From contig JASDDO010000014.1 in the NCBI GenBank assembly GCA_030015575.1, positions 166,875,911-166,939,910 of the forward strand: a stretch of 64,000 nucleotides of DNA. Direction: 5' to 3'. Below, one piece after another: positions 60,084 through 64,000 of this stretch. A model generated the notes under the pieces. That model saw only the letters and a list, made by a program, of their open reading frames with translations, was not told where the DNA came from and searched no databases. The first letter of the stretch is position 1. The number at the start of each line of letters is the position of its first letter. The DNA comes from Agapanthus africanus. Taxonomy: Eukaryota > Streptophyta > Magnoliopsida > Asparagales > Amaryllidaceae. The translations under genes were made by a program, and so were the position numbers.

Positions 60084-62690
60084 TCAAAAAGCTAACCTAG
60101 CTCGGTCCAGCTCCACTTCTGATAATCGTCGTAATCTGGCGCATCTGCTCCTCGATAAACCCTGAGTCAACAACTCGAGCAATGCGGACTGTACGGAAGT
60201 CTGAGCGGGCTGTGGAGCTGTAGGAGTGGTCTGCGCAACCGCAGCCGAGATAGTAGCTTGCGGAGCCGCAGCTGCGGGGGTCTGAGCGGGCTGTGGAGCT
60301 GTAGGAGTGGTCTGTGCAACCGCAGCCGAAGTAGTGGCTTGCGGAGCCACATTCGAAGGAGATGCATATGGAGCCGCAGCCGAAGGATATGCATGTGGAG
60401 CCTCAGCCGAAATACCTTGTCGCGTCTGTTCAGTTTTGGGAGTAATAAACGAGTAAGAACTGTGTATTAGTCGAGACTTAGGCCTTGTTTGGATATCTAG
60501 TTTGGAAAACCGTAATTTATTTTAATTAGACAGTTCTATGTATGTATGATTAATCAAAGCTGAGTCTATAACCAAATAAGCTCAGGCTACGTACTAATAT
60601 TGGATATGTTGCTATCTATAACATGATAATATTTTTCTATTAAATAGTATACATACCATCATCTTCTTTAACTTCTGGACGGTGGCCTTCAAGGTGTCAA
60701 GTTCTTGCTCTAGACGTCGCTCACGGGAGATAGAGGAAGTAACCGCCGGAGTGGAGTCCAACCTCATATGGGCCCTGCTAGGACTTAGTCCCCGGCCTCT
60801 CTCCCAACCTCCGTGGTGCCCTCCGTGTGCGGCGTCTAAGACTGGGATCAGCAGTATCGGATCATTCTGTCCAGTAAAATCGATCTCTGATGCCTCCGCC
60901 TACTCAACCACCCTCTCGTACACCCACATTAACCAGTAAAATATAAGTATATCATTTAAACTTGAACTTTTCAAAACAAAAATTTCAAATATAGGTTGAA
61001 TAAATATTAACACTTAAGCAATACTCCTGGGTAGCGGTGTCGGGGTATCGAAGCTCGCCCGTGGCGGGATCTGTCGAGGTGCCGTGGACGACAAGATACG
61101 CGGACAATATGCTCGGTGTACCACCCTGCGCCAGGGTCTGAGCTCTCTGCAATTCGCAAAAAATTTACATATATTATAAAATAACTCTTAATATTACATT
61201 ACATCACAGTAGGTCTATTGTAATTTACCGATAACTCCATGGCACGAGTAATATTTCTTGAGCCATCTGTATAAGTGGGGCGACCCCTCTTCACGGACTT
61301 TCTATTCTCTTTATTTTGATCCGCCTGTTTCTGCACAACACATTCAGATTTAGTTTTCTAATTAAGCAACACAAAAAAATAAATTATATACTAAATAATG
61401 AATTACATTTAAAATACATACATGTTTGCGCTGAGAGTCGAAATATTGGCACAATAGAGGCCATGTATCTACGTCGACTCTCGCAAAGGCCGGAGTATGT
61501 AGGAGAACCGCTCTCTCTGCCTCGGGGGTCGCCATCCACAGGGAATAGCAGTCGATCTTCAGTTTGTTACTATTGTATTGGATCTTTGATTGCATATTCT
61601 TTATTAGGCTATGGTACAGAGCGTGAAGATCGAGCACCCTCCCAGGATGATCAGGGTCAGGTACAGGCTGAAAATCGTAATTCAACTGCAAATACAAAAA
61701 AAAAAACAATGTTATTAAATTGCAAGTGTTAATAATAAATATATTGGATAAATCAAATAAAAATATATATTAATACTCGAACCTGATCCCAGAAGAGGGC
61801 GAATGAGCACCAGTGCTGGTCACCCCACTCAATATGAAGTGGATACTTCTTCACGAGGCGGCTCTCATCCCCCATGTACCGGCCGAACCTCTCGGCATAA
61901 TCGCCGGTATAGCAATAATCAGGGGTAAAGAAGAGGGGGAATGCTGCCTCCCCCTACCTCTGTCGGGCCTCAGCCTGTGAGACTGATTCGGGCCTCGAGT
62001 CCCCCTCTCGGGATGGGGATGCCCCGCGTCTACAAAAAATATCAACACAATCAATATTAAAACAAAGTGGTATTAAGAAATTAAGGTTTAACGAAAATTA
62101 AAGTCGGATATATACCTCCGGCGACAGAAGCATGAGCCTGGGCCCGGGCAGCAACACGAGCGGGATGATAGTTCCTCCGGTGAAGAACAGCCGGTGATCC
62201 GGACGTGGACGCATCTCTAACTAGAAAATAAATATCGATAAAATTATATGAAGTTCATGTTTATTCTTAAAAAATATGTAAAATGAATAAATATTTTATA
62301 TTTATTCATGCAAACCTGCAAACTGAGCGGGGGGTATGGAAGTGACGGGAGTGGACCCTGCACCAGACGTGGACGTACCACCTATAATTAGACAATCAAA
62401 TATTGACTATATAAGCAATTGCAAAAAGAATGTGTATATCAATAATATAATATTCTAAATCAATATGTATACACTATAAGATATATAAACATACCCGCAT
62501 GTGCGGTGGTGGGCTCTGCCGAAGATGTGGAGGCACCACCTACAGCCCGAAATGTAAGTATGTAAGAGCAAAAGAATATATGTATATTTATGATATAGCA
62601 TTCTAAATCAATATACATGCACTATATGATATATAAACATACCTGGAGGTGCGGGAGTGGCCTCTGTCCCTGATGTGGACGCATCACCAA
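60084..62690 (-). CDS. Ptta/En-Spm-type plant transposase-like gene, multi-exon, incomplete
   Basis: Minus-strand coding blocks with good splice signals. From the right: four repeated small exons (62690-62116); RYMGDESRLVKKYPLHIEWG near 61850; LDLHALYHSLIKNMQSKI near 61640; LLCQYFDSQRKH near 61430; NKENRKSVKRGRPTYTDGSR near 61290, the family hallmark region; LVVHGTSTDPATGELRYPD near 61070; a coiled coil ending KLKKMM (lower edge 60657); and a last exon of about 60426-60084, Ala/Gln/Pro-rich with an internal 27-residue repeat. An in-frame TAG at 60900-60902 follows ERVVE, either a real stop or next to an unrecognised splice site. The 5' end is lost at the LTR junction. By analogy with TNPA it may bind the adjacent palindromes. 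Confidence 0.6.
60199..60350 (-). repeat. 81-bp coding tandem repeat, two copies
   Basis: GTCTGAGCGGGCTGTGGAGC starts at 60199 and 60280, an exact 27-codon period encoding AVAQTTPTAPQPAQT twice in the last exon. Confidence 0.93.
62116..62690 (-). repeat. Four tandemly repeated small exons
   Basis: Exon-like blocks at 62116-62216 (101 bp), 62316-62381 (66 bp), 62495-62539 (45 bp) and 62643-62690 (cut off). Each starts near GGTGGTGC or GATGCGTCCAC, and three of the four end at a GTATG or GTATA donor. The intervening intron sequences also match, for example TATATGATATATAAACATAC. Spacing is about 150-165 bp. Confidence 0.75.
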
Positions 62691-62840
62691 GTAACAACCC
62701 TAATTTTCTTATACACTTTTTCCTATACAAATTTTTCAAATATTTTTTTTCAAAAAACCATAAAGGGGTATTTATTGGCTGAGCACAAGACTTAAGTAAT
62801 TAATTAGCGATTTAATTACAAGAAGGAGCTTGTACCTCAT

Positions 62841-62892
62841 TGGTAATATCTTGCATTGCTGAACTAAGCCACCAGAGTTCAAATCTCCTGCC
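62841..62892 (+). other. tRNA-like motif in the LTR
   Basis: AGAGTTCAAATCTCC at about 62875 resembles a polymerase III B box, with a weak A-box-like TTGGTAATATC upstream. No cloverleaf is apparent. Confidence 0.3.
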
Positions 62893-63029
62893 CTACATTA
62901 TTTTTAATATTATTTTGTTTTAAATTCTTTGGAAGCCCAACAGTCCACACACCATAACGTCCAAAACTTGAACTTCACCTGAAAAAGTAAAAGCACCAGA
63001 GCCTTCACCTGACGACCCCCCACCTCTCG

Positions 63030-63125
63030 ACGTCCCGACTCGGCCGGGATCGGCCGAGTCTGCCGGCGGACCGGCCGACTCGGGCCGGCGCCGCCAGCCG
63101 TACTCGGCCGGACGGCCGAGTCCCC
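63030..63125. repeat. GC-rich block of GGCCGAGTC inverted repeats
   Basis: GACTCGGCC and GGCCGAGTC occur several times in both orientations, with CCGGC-rich spacers, in an otherwise AT-rich LTR. Confidence 0.8.
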
Positions 63126-63295
63126 AACAAGAAAGTTGGGGCTCATCGTCTCCTGTACCCTCCTGTATACTTTTTGTTTGGATCGGTTCCAGAAACACAA
63201 TTATACCTCATTTACTCCATTTTTTATTACTTTTCCTATATTCTTTTACATTTTTATTTAAAAAGACCCTTCACCTACCCTACCCCTAGCCTACC

Positions 63296-63304
63296 CTATA
63301 AATA
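63296..63304 (+). promoter_or_regulatory. TATA box of the right-edge LTR
   Basis: CTATAAATA at 63296-63304, followed by pyrimidine-rich sequence typical of a plant transcription start. Confidence 0.6.
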
Positions 63305-64000
63305 CACCGCCTACCCTCTACCCTCTCATCCCAAAACCCTAACTCAAAAATTTTCCAAGAGTTGTGTACTTTGAAAACAAGTTCGCGGCGAAACTCCGAC
63401 GAAATTCTGGCGGAAATTCCGGCGACGTTTTTAGGAACAACCGGCGACGAAGCAACGCTTCGGCAACCCCTTTAATCCCCCCTCACTCTTTTGCTTAATC
63501 GAAACCCGTAAGTCCCATTCTATCCCTCTTTCTTATTCTCTAAAATACGAAATTACAAAACCCGACGGAATTGGAACAAATCCGATTTCCGATTCGGTTT
63601 TCTATAAAATTTCACTTCTCACCAATTCAATCATGCTTAAACATCTTATTGTTGACTATTAAATATTTAACAAATAATTTGAACAAATTTCATCACATGA
63701 AATGATAGCCTTTTCAATTTATCGTATTTTTCACTTAAATACCATAATGTTTCGATTTCACATTTAACCCCTTAACCTTACTATACATTTAAAGTAGAGC
63801 ACGAGCTAATGGCCTACCTCCATACACACGCATATATAACCTAAAACGATATCATCAAAAAAAAACTTAGAATACGATAAAACAATACTTTCATTTAAAT
63901 ACCATATAAATAATAAAACTATTTCTAAAAGATTTAAAGTTAATACACTTTTAAATAAATACCTCTTATTAAGAAAATACGATAAGTTGTGGACATCGGT

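Larger units (their letters stand above)
59250..62690. mobile_element. CACTA-like (En/Spm) DNA transposon, one end plus gene
   Basis: TACTACAAATAGGGG at 59250 is one base from the usual CACTAC start of this superfamily. It is followed by a dense array of subterminal palindromes (59262-59850), then a multi-exon minus-strand gene with features of the plant Ptta/En-Spm transposase family. The other end is missing, cut off near 62690 by an LTR. No flanking 3-bp duplication can be tested. Confidence 0.65.
62691..64000 (+). mobile_element. Start of an LTR, probably chromovirus, running off the window
   Basis: GTAACAACCCTAATTTTC at 62691 resembles the TGTAACAACCC start of plant Ty3 LTRs and cuts directly into the transposon exon. 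It is followed by a tRNA-like motif, a GC-rich inverted-repeat block and a TATA box at 63296. After the TATA come AAAACCCTAA and a leader with GAAACCC/GTAAGT near 63508, a donor-like site. The end is not in the window, so family and completeness are uncertain. Confidence 0.5.

Noticed and set aside
60167-60470. Frames rich in Leu/Arg (minus) and Arg/Ser (plus) over the last transposon exon
   Set aside because: Alternative-frame shadows of the repetitive Ala/Gln/Pro coding exon.
62910-63200. Minus-strand frames of 92-96 codons rich in Arg, Pro and Gly
   Set aside because: Product of the GC-rich inverted repeat block inside an LTR; no domain recognised.

Overview
This is a nuclear window from a flowering plant, probably a eudicot. 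The evidence is several LTR-retrotransposon lineages found only in plants, a plant L1 LINE, a plant CACTA-type DNA transposon, and one three-exon plant pectate lyase gene. Nearly everything left of about 55.4 kb is transposon built on transposon. The species cannot be named from the sequence alone.

Layout. (1) 1-6740, minus strand: fossil Ty3 element of the Tat/Ogre lineage, with a tandem-repeat-rich 3' region at 1-2560. (2) 6741-23379: plus-strand LTR-like sequence split by an Angela-like Copia element (6860-21831, target duplication ATTTC). The 5' LTR of that Copia is itself split by a minus-strand solo LTR (7978-12551, duplication GATAC). (3) 23441-26810, minus: broken, intron-bearing coding region resembling plant-mobile-domain extra ORFs of Tat elements. 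(4) 26811-28520 and 40213-41650: non-coding LTR-like sequence rich in short palindromes and CACGTGTC motifs, split by a large non-coding retroelement (LARD, 28521-40207, duplication TAATT) with 4.1-kb LTRs. (5) 41650-53584: an older plus-strand Tekay-type LTR split by a minus-strand Tekay chromovirus (41766-51027, duplication ATAAC). (6) 53585-55430: L1 LINE remnant. (7) 56105-58287, minus: intact pectate lyase gene, the only convincing host gene. (8) 59250-62690: CACTA-like transposon end with a subterminal palindrome array and a multi-exon Ptta/En-Spm-type gene. (9) 62691-64000: start of another LTR that cuts into the transposon and runs off the window.

How it fits together. Four insertions keep exact 5-bp target duplications, so the nesting order is readable. 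The LARD has no coding capacity but keeps an initiator-Met primer site, a polypurine tract and long similar LTRs, so it was presumably moved by a chromovirus such as the Tekay lineage seen beside it. The most interesting points are: a sequence module of about 200 bp shared by the Copia leader and the LARD interior; a conserved splice-flanked 69-bp block in the LARD-family LTRs; a head-to-head LTR palindrome at 48.7-53.6 kb; arrays of ACGT-core motifs upstream of an LTR TATA box; and tandemly repeated exons in the transposon gene. All similarity statements are by eye; nothing was searched against a database.
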